Under the pieces are notes generated by a model. The model did no database searches. It had not been told where the DNA came from and saw nothing but the letters and a program-made list of their open reading frames with translations. A stretch of 64,000 nucleotides of DNA. It comes from Dichotomocladium elegans. Its lineage: Eukaryota; Mucoromycota; Mucoromycetes; Mucorales; Lichtheimiaceae. The stretch spans positions 1,008,131-1,072,130 of the forward strand of contig JAIXMN010000011.1 in NCBI GenBank assembly GCA_025716815.1. Direction: 5' to 3'. Below, piece by piece: positions 11,906-22,341 of this stretch (positions within the stretch are counted from its first letter, which is position 1; every line of letters begins with the position of its first letter). The position numbers were made by a program, and so were the translations under genes.

Positions 11906-14900
11906 TTAAGCGCGTGGTCGTAAGCGTTTGTAGATGGCCTTGGTGGCAGCACTCTCAGTCCGGCGTTTGGCGAGCGTGGCGTTGTGGCCCGCTGACTGAT
12001 AGCTCAGACGTGTGGCAGAGGGAACAGGTGCTGTCCGTGCCTGAGCATTGCGCGGCTTGTTGACGATGGCCTTCTTGCTTCTACTGGATGAGTGTTCAGT
12101 CGGCGTACTCTGTTTTGAGGCTGAACGAGTGGTAGGAGTGGACGTTGGTGGTGCCGGAGCTGTCTGTCCCCTTAGTCCCTGTTGTATACGGGTGTTGGCT
12201 TTCGGGTTGCGACGCTGCCAGTATTCCGTGATTAGTTCTGTGCCTGTGAAGTTAGCCGCTGGTTCCCATGTGTCATCTTTTTCCGTGTATCCCTTCCAGC
12301 GTGTACGATAAACATAGTTGCCTGGAGTGCCATCATGATCAATGATTGCCTGCACTTCATAGTGGTCCTGGCTGGATGGCACTGGTTCTTGCGAGATCAG
12401 TTTGATGTGCGATGGCGGGATATTGAACGGAAGAAGCGCGCCGCGGTTCCGTCTTGCTACCCCTGGTGACGTTGCGGATCATGACCTTGCTGCCAGCTGG
12501 ATAAGGGTCAACTATCCGGTGATTCGAATCAAAGCGGGCTTTTTCAGCATCTCGGGTGGCTTTCATGCGCTGACGGATGGCGGGTATAACCACCGCTTCC
12601 ATCTCGCTAAGTCGTTCACGCGCTGCCTCGTAGTCAACTGTAGGTTGTGCGCTATCCCCTGTAGTTGAGTCGGTGTAGTTAGTGAAGGCGTTGGGTGGAC
12701 GAGCAAACATGAGCGAGAAAGGTCGTGAGCCATGTATGGCGGCGTGCTTAATGTTAAGTGCGAATTGCACGCTTGGGACGTGAATGTCCCATTCTGACTT
12801 TTTGCCTTGCAGCTGTTTGACGATTGCGTTCTTGGCAAGACCGACCCATTTCTCTGCTACGCCGTTGGCGCGTGGGTGATAAGGAGTGATAAGGCGGTGG
12901 TCGAGGCCAGAGATATCTGCAAGCTGCGTGATGAGGTCGTTGACAAATTCTGTGCCATTATCACTGGTGAGCGTGCGCATGGGTCCATACTCCATCATAT
13001 GTGCCCACAGTTGTCGTGCTATAGTAAGTGCAGACTTATCTGGAATTGCTCTCAGGACGCAGTAGCGTGTGAAAATGTCGACCATGACGAGTAAGTAGTT
13101 GTTACCACTGTCAGACGTAATGTTGAGCGTGCCAAGATCAATAGCCCAATGATCGCCTGGGTACTTAGCGGTGACATGACGCAATGGCTGGAAACCATGT
13201 TTGCCGACATTGAAGCGTTGACAGTCCGTGCATTGCGAGACAAGCTTCTGGGCGTCCTTGCGTAGGTTAGCCCAGTGCAGCCCGTCACTGTGAATGGACT
13301 TGGTGATTGCGTCGGCACCGAAGTGACCGAGTAAATGCGCTTTCTGCAGCAATTCGGTACGTTCGTGCTCGGGAGGCGTCATGAAGTCGACGGGCTCAAA
13401 GTGTTGTGCGCGTGCGAGAATGGGCGCATGACCGTCGGTGTTGTTCTCAGAGGAATGTGAAGAAGAAGAGGAGGAGGCTTTTCGTGTGGCTGAGCCTGCA
13501 GCGTTGGTGATAAGGTTCCGTGACGTGCTGCCTGAAACGTTGCTCTTTCCTTTACCCCCCACCAGACTTTTGTCCGCAGGAAAAAGACGGGAGAAGGCGT
13601 CAGGCAGAACGTTGTCCATACCTGGCAGATGCACTACCTCGAAATCGAAATCGTACAGGTCGTCAAGCCAACGAGCCATCATTGGATTGACTAGCGGTTG
13701 CGTGTGGAGATATGTTAGTGCAGCGTGGTCAGTGTAAAGGGTAAAACGACGTCCCCAGAGCCAGTGTCGGAACTGTCGAAGTCCGTAAACGACTGCAAAG
13801 AGCTCGCGTTTAGTAACCGACCAGCGTTGCTGGCTGGGAGATAATGCCTTGGCCTTGAAACCGATGTAACGAATCTGATTGTTGATGACCTGATAGAGGC
13901 ATACCCCCACCCCCACGTCACTTGCGTCTGTAGCTAGGCAGAAAGGGTGCTGCAAATTTGGATGACAGAGCACTGGAGCTTGCGTAAGCGCGAGTTTGAT
14001 GTTATTGAATGCGCGCGTGTGCTCTTCTGTCCACAACTGCGAGAGATCCCCTGCGTTGCGCAAACTGTCCAGTGGCCACGTTGTCGTTGCAAATCGAGGT
14101 ACATGGTCCCGGAGGAAGTTCACGGCACCGAGGAACCGTTGCATATCTTTGCCGTAGCGGGCTGGGGCCAGGCCGCTATGTTGGCGACCTTTCGAGGATC
14201 CAAAGCAATGCCTGCTGCTGAGATACAGAATCCCAGAAGGTACACCTTGCGCTGTCCAAAGGCACACTTATCACGGTTGAGGATGAGATTGGCTCGCGTG
14301 AGACGGCGGACAACTTCCTGTACGTGAGGAACGTGTTCTTTGAAGCTGGCGCTATGGACACAAAGATCATCAATGAAGAGTGACACATAAGGAAGGTCGG
14401 AAAACAACCGTTCCATGACAGCTTGATACTTAAATGACAGCGAGCGAATGCCGAAGGGTGCACCCCGGAACACATACTGTATACCATTGACTTTGAATGC
14501 CGTTTTATGTTGGTGCTCTTCTGTGATGGGGAACCGATGAAAAGCATTCGTCAAGTCGAGAGTCGTGAAAATTGTTGATCCACCGGTGCGCTCGAAGATG
14601 TCTGACAAGTGGGGCAGTGGAAACCGATCTTCGGGTAGGAGTAGATTGAGCTGGCGTACATCGAGACAGGGGCGATACTTGGTATAGTTGCCGTCGCTGT
14701 CCTTCTTCCTTGCGAAAACGATCGGACTGTTCCAATGGCTGATAGTATGCGATTTCTTGATGACACCGTCGGCAAGCCATTTGTCGACATGCTGCTGCAG
14801 AAGAGGCATGAGGGTCGCTGGCAGCTTGTATTGGGCCCGGTAGGCTACAGCGCCCGGCGGTGTTTCGAGACGAACAATTGCTTCTGGAAGTGTGCAGAAA

Positions 14901-16984
14901 GAGTTGATAGGGATGGCTGTGTTTGCAGCGAGAAAGGGTTGGATATCCTGCATGAACTTCGCGTGCTCGGTTGGCGATCCTGCAGGGGAATCATTTGGGA
15001 CTTCGGAATCGTCATCTCCGGTAGATTCTGGAAGGTGCGCGAGAGCGGAAGTGTCCCAGTCGATGGGTAATCCTACTATGTGAATACCAAGAGCTTTCAT
15101 CAGGTCAGTACCAATGCACACATCGACTTCGCCATGCAAATCTAGCACATCAAAAGTATGGGAGATAGTCCGACGGTTACAGCTCACAGCCAACTTTTTA
15201 TTTACAATTCCCACACGAGGAAGAGTAACCCCAGCAGAAGCTAAGTGTATGGTCCCGGCTGCCGGAGACACGGACCAACCAAAGCGTGCGCACAATGAAG
15301 GGGAAACGGTGCTGTCTGTAGCGCCGGTGTCCAGCAGGGCCCAAAGGCGCTGGCCTTCTATTGTGATGGGGAAGTGGTGTGAGCGTGTATGTGCGGAAGG
15401 TAAGTCCTGTTTCTGTGTATGCTTACACTGGTGTGAAGGACCGTACAACGCGTTATACACGTCCGACATCTCTATGTCCTCAGGCTCGCTGTCCAAGGCA
15501 TCTGGGGACTTGGGCTGTGGTGGCATGGCCGACCGACGAGCCGTGCGAGGAGCAGAGCGAGGGGAGGAACGAGGCACAGAGCCGGAGCGCGAACGGGAAC
15601 GGGAGCGGGCAGAGGAAGACTGGGAAGCGGCCACCGGGGAGCGCTCTCTCTTGACGTGCTGGTGGGCCCGCATCGTCAGGTTCTTGGGAGGGCATTGGTG
15701 CCCTCGAGCGAAGGCGCCACCACACCACCGACACGTCGCGATCTTGTTCCCATCCCTGGGAGCGCGGGCCGCAGAAGATGGGGCGCTGGCCTTCTGGCGT
15801 TCTTGGGCCAGGATCTTGCGCCGCGCCTGACACTCGTCCGTGGTGTGTCGACCCATTCCATGGACATCGCAGCGCTTTTTTCGAGAGGGGGCGCCACCCT
15901 CCAGGCCGGATCGTTCAGAGCTACCAGAGGTGCTCGCCCGTCGCTTAGGGGCGTGGATAGAGTCCATGAGGGACTGTCCAGCCGGCGCTGAAGCAGACGG
16001 TGAGTCCCGTCCAGCAGAGGAACGCGGAGCAGCGCGAGAGGAAGAGGAGACGTCGGAGCCAAAGTTGCGCTCGAGGTTAAGCGCGATTTGTCCCAGTTGC
16101 TGGGAGGTGCGCTTGAGGGCGGCAGGCAGGCTGGCACGAGCAATGTTGACCCGCTCGGCGATGTCAGGACGGAGGCCGTTGAGGTACCGATTGGCAGCAA
16201 TGCTGTCATCCGGCATACGCGCGTCCCTACGCAGCTTTTGGAACCGCCCGTTCCACTCGGCGACGGTCTCTCTACGCAGCATCTTTGCTACCATGACTGC
16301 CTCGACGGCGGCAGCTAACTGCTCCGTCTGGTCAACGGAAAACTCCTGCTCGAGGGCCACTCGAGCGAACGACCAGGGCTCGTTGCTATGCGGGCGGAGG
16401 TGTTCCTCAAACCACGATCGATGCTCTGGCGAGAGCAGGACCGGCAAGTACCGAGCCCAGACAAGGTCAGGGGCTTGGCCCGCTGCGGCGAGGATATCCT
16501 CAAAGGCACGCAAGCAGTCTTGAATGGTCGCGAAGACCATCGACGCCGGACGCCAGACGAATCCTTCCCACTGGAAAACGGGGCAGTTGGCGGGCATCGC
16601 CCAGCGGTCGACACCAGGAAGGGAAGGAGTGCTCGAGGTTTCGGCGAACGAGGATATCGATCCTGGGGCTGGACTCACGAGCAGGCGTGCCGACGACTCC
16701 AGTTCGGCGATCTCCTGCTCAAGCAGGCTCATCTGCTCCCTTAGACGGGCGTGCTCAGCCCGGTCGTTCGCCCGGGCGGCGGCCGTGCGTTGCAGCATTA
16801 GCAGGGCGAGATCACCCCGCAAGGACTCCACGGCTTCCACAGCCTGCTGCACCACCGATGTGGCGCGGGTTGCCTCGACGACAGGGGCGACAGGTGCATC
16901 ATTTCGCGGCTGGTTGGTGCCGCTCGTTGCTGCGCGAACGGAAGGAAGGTCGAAGTCGTTGTTGGAGGGAGAGGGAGCTGACAT
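11906..16984 (-). pseudogene. E2 Gag-Pol polyprotein with a frameshift and a 68-bp deletion
   Basis: Same domain order as E1, read on the minus strand from ATG 16984. Gag, protease (DTGAT) and RT are open to about 14160, where one G is missing (CTACGGCAAAG against CTACGGGCAAAG in E1), moving the frame. The second frame (14267-12357) carries the rest of RT, RNase H and integrase with SDNGTEF and HPRANGVAEKW. Near 12450 a 68-base deletion, compared with E1, runs from GAACCGCGG to CGCGCTTC with GCG microhomology. It removes the segment joining integrase to the chromodomain and shifts the frame again; the chromodomain and C-terminus follow in 12382-11906. The lesions differ from those of E1: where E1 is broken E2 is open, and the reverse. 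Confidence 0.93.
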
Positions 16985-17033
16985 CGTATGGTTATAAAAA
17001 AAAAAGAGGTAAGCGAATTCAAAGAAAAAAAAA

Positions 17034-17336
17034 TGTGGTGGTTAGAGAGTTAGTTGCAGGTGTTTAAACCGTAGGGGCTAAAATCGAGTCTTTGAGACGG
17101 GATCCTCTTTATTGAATAAAAATAACTCTCTTTTTATATGATTTCGGACCAGGGTGGTAGTGGTTATACAAGCGGTAGTCATCGAGCATGGTCCTCCAAT
17201 CATTACCAGTTAGCGGGCTTCGTAACGTTGGAATGGGAGGACAGTCGAGACGTGCTGTAGAAGAGGTGGATAAGTCGATAACCCTGCTCAGTACTGTCTG
17301 TAGAAGCGCAGTGTTATGAACAGTAGGGCTATGACA
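17034..17336 (-). repeat. 5' LTR of E2
   Basis: 303 bp. It is followed on the minus strand by the same T-run plus CTTTGAATTC leader as E1. The right edge is marked by the CAGAG duplication, and the E1 coding sequence resumes there. Confidence 0.95.
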
Positions 17337-17341
17337 CAGAG

Positions 17342-17543
17342 TACGCCGACTGAACACTCATCCAGTAGAAGCAAGAAGGCCATCGTCAACAAGCCGCGCA
17401 ATGCTCAGGCACGGACAGCACCTGTTCCCTCTGCCACACGTCTGAGCTATCAGTCAGCGGGCCACAACGCCACGCTCGCCAAACGCCGGACTGAGAGTGC
17501 TGCCACCAAGGCCATCTACAAACGCTTACGACCACGCGCTTAA
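17342..17543 (+). pseudogene. C-terminal end of the E1 polyprotein beyond E2
   Basis: Resumes the E1 frame after the duplicated CAGAG: basic tail STPTEHSSSRSKKAIVNKPR to a stop at 17543 (RLRPRA). It matches the tail of E2 at 12110-11906. It is followed by a 126-bp 3' UTR and a polypurine tract before the E1 3' LTR. Confidence 0.9.
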
Positions 17544-17669
17544 GCCGATGTCTTTTCCCTTCCACAATTTTTTCCCACTGGGTTTTTTTAAAGGGTTTTT
17601 CCAGACTGAACTTACAAGCGCAGGACCATACACACAGCTCACGGCTGTATCCAGCCTGGTGGGGGGTGA

Positions 17670-17972
17670 TGTCATAGCCCTACTGTTCATAACACTGCGC
17701 TTCTACAGACAGTACTGAGCAGGGTTATCGACTTATCCACCTCTTCTACAGCACGTCTCGACTGTCCTCCCATTCCAACGTTACGAAGCCTGCTAACTGG
17801 TAATGATTGGAGGACCATGCTCGATGACTACCGCTTGTATCACCACTACCACCCTGGTCCGAAATCATATAAAAAGAGAGTTGTTTTTATTCAATAAAGA
17901 GGATCCCGTCTCAAAGACTCGATTTTAGCCCCTACGGTTTAAACACCTGCAACTAACTCTCTAACCACCACA
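17670..17972 (+). repeat. 3' LTR of E1
   Basis: 303 bp. Preceded by GGTGGGGGGTGA. Its right flank (TATAG) is the RT gene of Gypsy F, so E1 went into F, but the left end of E1 does not show the other half of F. Confidence 0.95.
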
Positions 17973-19573
17973 TATAGCATCTAACACATGTCCACGACGT
18001 TCTTCCATGGAGTTTGAGAACACAACAATGTCATCAACAAAAGCAGTGACATAACGAACATCCCGGAACAACAGGTTGATAACCCGTCGAAATTTAGATG
18101 ATATGGGTTTAAGTCCGAACGGACAACCTTTGAACATATACTGTATATCGTTGAAAGTGAAGGTAGTCTTATGTTGATGTGGTTCATAAATCTTGAAACG
18201 GTGAAACGCATTCTTCAAATCCAATGTGGTAAACACACGAGCACCGCGCATTTTCAAGAACACATCCTTGATCAGAGGAAGCGGGAACCGATCATCAGGT
18301 AGTAAATTGTTGATATGCCGAGGGTCCAGGCATGGTCTACGATCACCAGTATACAGGATTTTCAAGAAGAAGTTTGCCACAAAATTTAGTTGTTCATATA
18401 GACCTTCTAGGTTTTTCGTTTTTTTTGCTTCAAATTCGAATACAAATTTTAGTATTTCGTTTCTCTTCTTCCTTTGAAATTAGAATGAAACATAAATGGT
18501 TGGCCTCCCAAAACTATTCTGATGTAAAAGGAGGAGAAGGAAGACTCACCTATAGTCTTGATTGAAATGTTCTTGCTGCTATTGCCTTTAAATTTGACGA
18601 AAGGATAGCAACGAAATACTAAAATTTGTATTCGAATTTGAAGCAAAAAAAAAACGAAAAACCTAGACGGTCTATATGAACAACTAAAATTTGTGGCAAA
18701 TTTCTTCTTGAAAATCCTGTAATTGCCTTGAGCATCTTTCTTTGGGGCGAAAGTAAGAGGACTATTCCATCCATTGTTACGTGGAGCCAAAGTGATAATA
18801 TTATCTGCTAACCACTTGTCAATCTGTTTCTGCAACACGTCATGCAAAGCATATGGCAACAGATACTGCCTTCTATGTGCGACCTTATTAGGGGGAGTGT
18901 CTAAATAAATAATTGACTCAGGCATTGTACAGAAAGATGACATAGGAATGTTTCCATTACGTTCCATAGCAGGACGAATTAAATCCATGAACTGTCTGTG
19001 CTCAGTCGTCGTGCCAGCTGGAGACGCATTGGGTTCTTCTTCAGCAACAATTGGATCAATTGCTTTTTGCGTATTGGGACGAATCCAACCTGTTGCCATA
19101 CCTCCAACAAACAAACCAATGTGCTGCCATATGTCAATGCCCAAGATAAGGCCAGTTTCATCCTCTACATCCATGACCTCAAACTCATGTTGCACTGATT
19201 TCCCATTGTGAATGATGTTAAGCTTAACGATGCCAATACGAGCAACCGTTTCCTTTTTGACTGCTAGTTTTATTTCACCCTCGGCAGGTTGAATAGACCA
19301 CTTGAAAGAGGCGCACAAAGAGGGGCTAACTGCGGATATCGTCGCAGCACTGTCAACCAAGGCAAACAACTCCTGATCATTCACAATAACAGGAACATGG
19401 TAAGTCTTCGCTTGAACTGAGTTGGTAGTACCCATGGCAAGCAACTTACATTGCTGACTGAGGTTGTTAAGCTCAGCATTGATGTCTAGCATATGGACAT
19501 CATGCTCCATTGGCCACTGCAAATCAGCAAGAGCATCCTCGTCGACACCCAATAAGCTCTTGTCAACTTGCAA
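17973..19573 (-). pseudogene. F Pol fragment: protease and partial reverse transcriptase
   Basis: Continues in the same frame as F gag after a TGA stop. The protease region reads LFALVDSAATISAVSPSLC; the usual D-[ST]-G active site is here D-S-A, so the protease is probably dead. RT begins about 18850 (NGWNSPLTFAPKKDAQGN), is broken by a MITE at a TAC codon, resumes with TGDRRPCLDPRHINNLLPDD and TTLDLKNAFHRF, and reaches the catalytic FVDDIVVFSN before being cut at 17973 by E1. RNase H and integrase are missing. Confidence 0.88.
18354..18719 (-). mobile_element. Tc1/mariner-type MITE, copy M1
   Basis: 366 bp with nearly perfect terminal inverted repeats of about 108 bp starting CAGGATTTTCAAGAAGAA, flanked by TA on both sides (18352-18353, 18720-18721). 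No transposase. The internal 150 bp is in the opposite orientation to that of copies M2, M3 and M5. It is inserted in the RT codons of Gypsy F. The long palindrome would fold into a strong hairpin when transcribed. Confidence 0.93.
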
Positions 19574-20800
19574 TCAGGGTGCGATATCCGTTTGAGTGCT
19601 GACGGACAATGCGCTCGTGTTGGGCGCCGAAGACGAACCAAAGGCCGGGATTACAGCACCAGATGCCGAAGCGACTGGAGCAACACGAGCAGAAGACGAC
19701 ACAGCCGAAGCGTTGAAACCTGACTTCTTAGGTTTCACCACACGCGAGAACGCGCAGACCACTCTAGTTTCCTGAGGCTGATGACGCGAGCCTCTCACCT
19801 CCTTGCGCTTATCTGCGCATATGTGTCCTGGCTTCCAGTTAGGAGCCTGGCACCGATAGCATGCAGTTCTATCGAATTTGCGCTTTTCCTTGTGTTCCCC
19901 ACGGGGGCCAGGCGAGCGCGACGCCGAACGACCAGAGTGGCGGGAGAATCGGGACGAGCGGGACATGGAGTCACCACCAGAAGAACGTTCACTAACCCCG
20001 AATAGAGCCGTAGGCTCAAAATAGGTGCGAGCAATAGCAGCTACTTGTACTGCTGTTGCTCTCTCCTCCAAGGGCACACGCATCAACTTTGCAATTACCT
20101 TCTTATTCATGCTACCTGGAAAAGAGCCCACTAAGATAGCAGCTACCACCGGTCCATCTTGGAAACCTGCCCGCATGCACAGGTCCTGGAACCGGGCAAT
20201 ATGCTCGTCATACGTTACCCCCTTGCTCAACCGGAGTTTGACGAGTTCGTCAGCAGCCAAAACACGTCGGTCTTCGTCCAACGCACCATACTGCTTCAGA
20301 ATTACTAGACGCACTATCGACCATGAAAACTCACGGCAGTTGCGCAGGGTACTCATGTACCACGTGCGCTGACGAGGCGTGATGCACAAAGGCAACAAGC
20401 GAAACCAGTCAAGATCGACGTCAAGGTTGTGGGCTTCAACAACCATTTGAAACTCATAAAGAGCTGATTCCACGTCCGGTTGGACGGGACGCTTGGGGTC
20501 AACCACCAAGTCTGGCCACTGGAAATAAGGAAGACCAGTCGGAATGCCCGAGGAGTTCGATACTCCATTACGAGGCGAGACCGACGATTCCAAATGAATG
20601 GTTCCAGGGGGAGCATGGCACGCATAGCGCACTGCTAACTCCTTCAAAACAGCCATTCTGCTGAAGTTCGCCTCCTCTCTTCTTGCTTCATCGTGTTTCG
20701 CCAAGACTGACAGTTCCTGCGCCTGGACAAAGAGTTGGTTCACCGAAAGTGACGCGAAGTCATTGGTGATGGCGTTGGTGTTGGCGATGGTGGCAGACAT
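19574..20800 (-). pseudogene. F Gag protein ending at an in-frame TGA before Pol
   Basis: ATG at 20800 (MSATIANTNA), 408 residues. It carries a Gag core with GTIHLESS, YFQWPDLV and TWYMSTLRNCREFSW, then an Arg/Ser-rich region and a Cys/His cluster (CYRCQAPNWKPGHIC, about 19815-19860) that would bind RNA. Its layout parallels E Gag, supporting a common origin. The frame ends with TGA at 19574 and the next codons (LQVDKSLLGVDED) run straight into the protease without a frame change. This is either a stop-codon-readthrough arrangement or, since E and A have fused gag-pol frames, a single nonsense mutation. Confidence 0.8.
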
Positions 20801-20825
20801 GGTAAGAGAATTCACTTAAAAAAAA

Positions 20826-20974
20826 TGTTTTATCACGAGCGGAAGTAAGTGAGACTGGATAAAGGTGCTCTTTATTGTACCATGAGCTGCTTCGCTATAA
20901 CAAATTGGTAAGCGGTGTTTCACGAGCTACTAAGAAGGTCATGTGATCTCCGCTCTAGAGTGATAACTACAACA
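20826..20974 (-). repeat. 5' LTR of F (short, about 149 bp)
   Basis: On the minus strand it starts TGTTGTAGTTATCAC and ends GTGATAAAACA, an imperfect inverted pair, and contains CAATAAAGAGC. The upper boundary is inferred from those ends only, as no second LTR is available. Confidence 0.6.
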
Positions 20975-21693
20975 CACTCCTTTTGCCGCAGCTATCATCA
21001 TAACTAAATGCTGCGGTGCGCAGCCGCTTAGCGTAATAGACAATAGTATAAATAGAGCACCATCATTATCATTAAACGAGGGAATATCTTTTCTACTCTG
21101 GATACTGCCTGTGTGGCTATTTTACTTCGTGGTCCCCGCTCTGCCTAATATATTCTTAGTGGCGATCCTATCCTTTGTGGTTCTCTTCGTGGACGTCGTC
21201 AACCTTCCTTCGTGGTATCCAAAAAGACGACAGTAGTCCAATCACTCGGTTATTATAATTCCCGGCCGTGTCTATTTTTGTACTGATCCCTGACGTAATG
21301 CTCGTCATACTGCTTCTTTTGGATGCTATGACGACATACACATCACTACTTCTTTAGATACATGGTCCGTTCCCCATTACGACATCACAATATTATATGT
21401 ATAGTCAGCATTAGAAAATGAATATAAATACGCGAGTAGTTTACAGGCAATAAAGAGGATCATCGATTCGTTATCATATTCCTTCGTGGTTCTCCTTCGT
21501 GGTTCTCCTTCGTGGTTCTCCTTCGTGGTTCTCCTTCGTGGTTCTCCTTCGTGGTTCTCCTTCGTGGTTCTCCTTCGTGGTTCTCCTTCGTGGTTCTCCT
21601 TTGTGGTAATACTCTTCGTGGTTATACTCTCTCCATGGTTATACTCTCTTCGTGGTCGTCGTCTCCTGTGTTCAAACAAAAACAAAGACGACA
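20975..21693 (+). repeat. LTR region of Gypsy D1, boundaries unresolved
   Basis: Two promoter-like TATAAATA sites (about 21049 and 21434) and repeated TTCGTGG words in the plus direction suggest one full and one partial LTR. An AAAAGACGACA near 21231 resembles the LTR end ACAAAGACGACA at 21693. Directly after 21693 comes TTTGGTAGCTGATG, a usual TGG-type primer site, then the D1 gag ATG at 21705. The left LTR boundary cannot be fixed without a second copy. Confidence 0.5.
21481..21610 (+). repeat. 13-bp tandem repeat in the D1 LTR
   Basis: Nine perfect units of CCTTCGTGGTTCT (21481-21597) and a tenth variant unit. Looser TTCGTGG copies follow to 21655 and also occur at 21130-21225. It lies about 45 bases after the TATAAATA site, so within the transcribed 5' leader. 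13 bp is not a multiple of three, so it is not selected as coding. Confidence 0.97.
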
Positions 21694-21942
21694 TTTGGTA
21701 GCTGATGACTGATCAACAACAACATCCGAACCCTATGGACCTCATTCACGGAATGCTAGTGCAAATGCAGGCACAACAACAAGAAATTCGAGCCCTACGC
21801 GAACAGCTAAATACAAAATCTAGTCCAAGAATTAAACCGGTCCAGCCAGATCTTTTCCGAGGGGGGTGCTCGTCCTCGGCAGTGGAGGCATGGTTACATA
21901 CGGTTGACAAATACGGTGAGTATGCCTCGCTCTCAGACTCCG

Positions 21943-22313
21943 TGAGATGGATGGATTAGAGAGAATGAAAAAAGACAACTATAAAAGTATCTTTGAGGTT
22001 GATGTTTATTCCTGAAAATAAAATAACTCTCTTTTATAATAATTCTATTAGAACGGCGATGTAAGTGCTTAATCCTGTTAGGACGTATCGGATGAGAGCA
22101 TTCTCTTTTCATTGTCCTCTTCAAGACCAGTGATGGATCCTGGGTAGAGGAAGTACCTTTGATAGGTGCGATTGTCCTGTCACGCAAGCGGATATGAAAA
22201 TATCGGTCCCTGAACATCAATGTGTTAAATTCATCATTGTCTTAGTTTCAGGATATCGGCGATAGTGATGTGAAACCGGCTAAGTTCTCTAACACGGATC
22301 AATGTTCACCACA
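21943..22313 (-). repeat. 3' LTR of Gypsy A
   Basis: 371 bp, TGTGGTGAAC...CCATCTCA on the minus strand. Contains a TATA-like ATTATAAAAGAG and AATAAA. The founding copy for recognising family A LTRs A1, A4 and A5 elsewhere in the window. Confidence 0.97.
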
Positions 22314-22341
22314 TTACCCCCTTCCAGGTTGAACATAACGC

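Larger units (their letters stand above)
11477..17336 (-). mobile_element. Ty3/Gypsy element E2, nested in E1 in opposite orientation
   Basis: A second, nearly identical copy of the E family, 5860 bp, bounded by 303-bp LTRs (3' LTR 11477-11779; 5' LTR 17034-17336) that by eye differ at one position (GGTGATAC/GGTTATAC). The 5-bp duplication CAGAG lies at 11472-11476 and 17337-17341, inside the last coding segment of E1. It is therefore a recent insertion of the family into itself, giving a long tail-to-tail inverted repeat with E1. The polypurine tract lies at 11780-11791 (reverse strand). Confidence 0.97.
6181..17972 (+). mobile_element. Ty3/Gypsy chromodomain element E1, split by E2
   Basis: Full-length LTR retrotransposon: 5' LTR 6181-6483, internal region with one gag-pol frame, 3' LTR 17670-17972. 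It would be about 5.9 kb without the E2 insertion at 11477-17336. Both LTRs are 303 bp, start TGTCATAGCC, end ACCACCACA and by eye differ at two positions (CCCGCT/CCTGCT and GGTCTG/GGTCCG). Both carry G in GTTGTTTTTATTC, where the E2 LTRs carry A, which confirms the pairing. A polypurine tract (GGTGGGGGGTGA) abuts the 3' LTR. No TGG-type tRNA primer site follows the 5' LTR. The outer flanks ATATG and TATAG are not a duplication. Confidence 0.95.
17973..20974 (-). mobile_element. Ty3/Gypsy element F, 5' part only
   Basis: Minus-strand LTR element with a 5' LTR (20826-20974), gag and the first part of pol. It is cut within RT by the E1 3' LTR, and the rest of pol and the 3' LTR are absent from the window. 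A MITE (18354-18719) interrupts the RT. The leader after the LTR is a T-run then AAGTGAATTC, resembling the E leader, so F and E are probably related families. Confidence 0.85.

Noticed and set aside
21481..21610. CRISPR-like array
   Set aside because: Units are contiguous 13-mers with no spacers, in a eukaryotic LTR.
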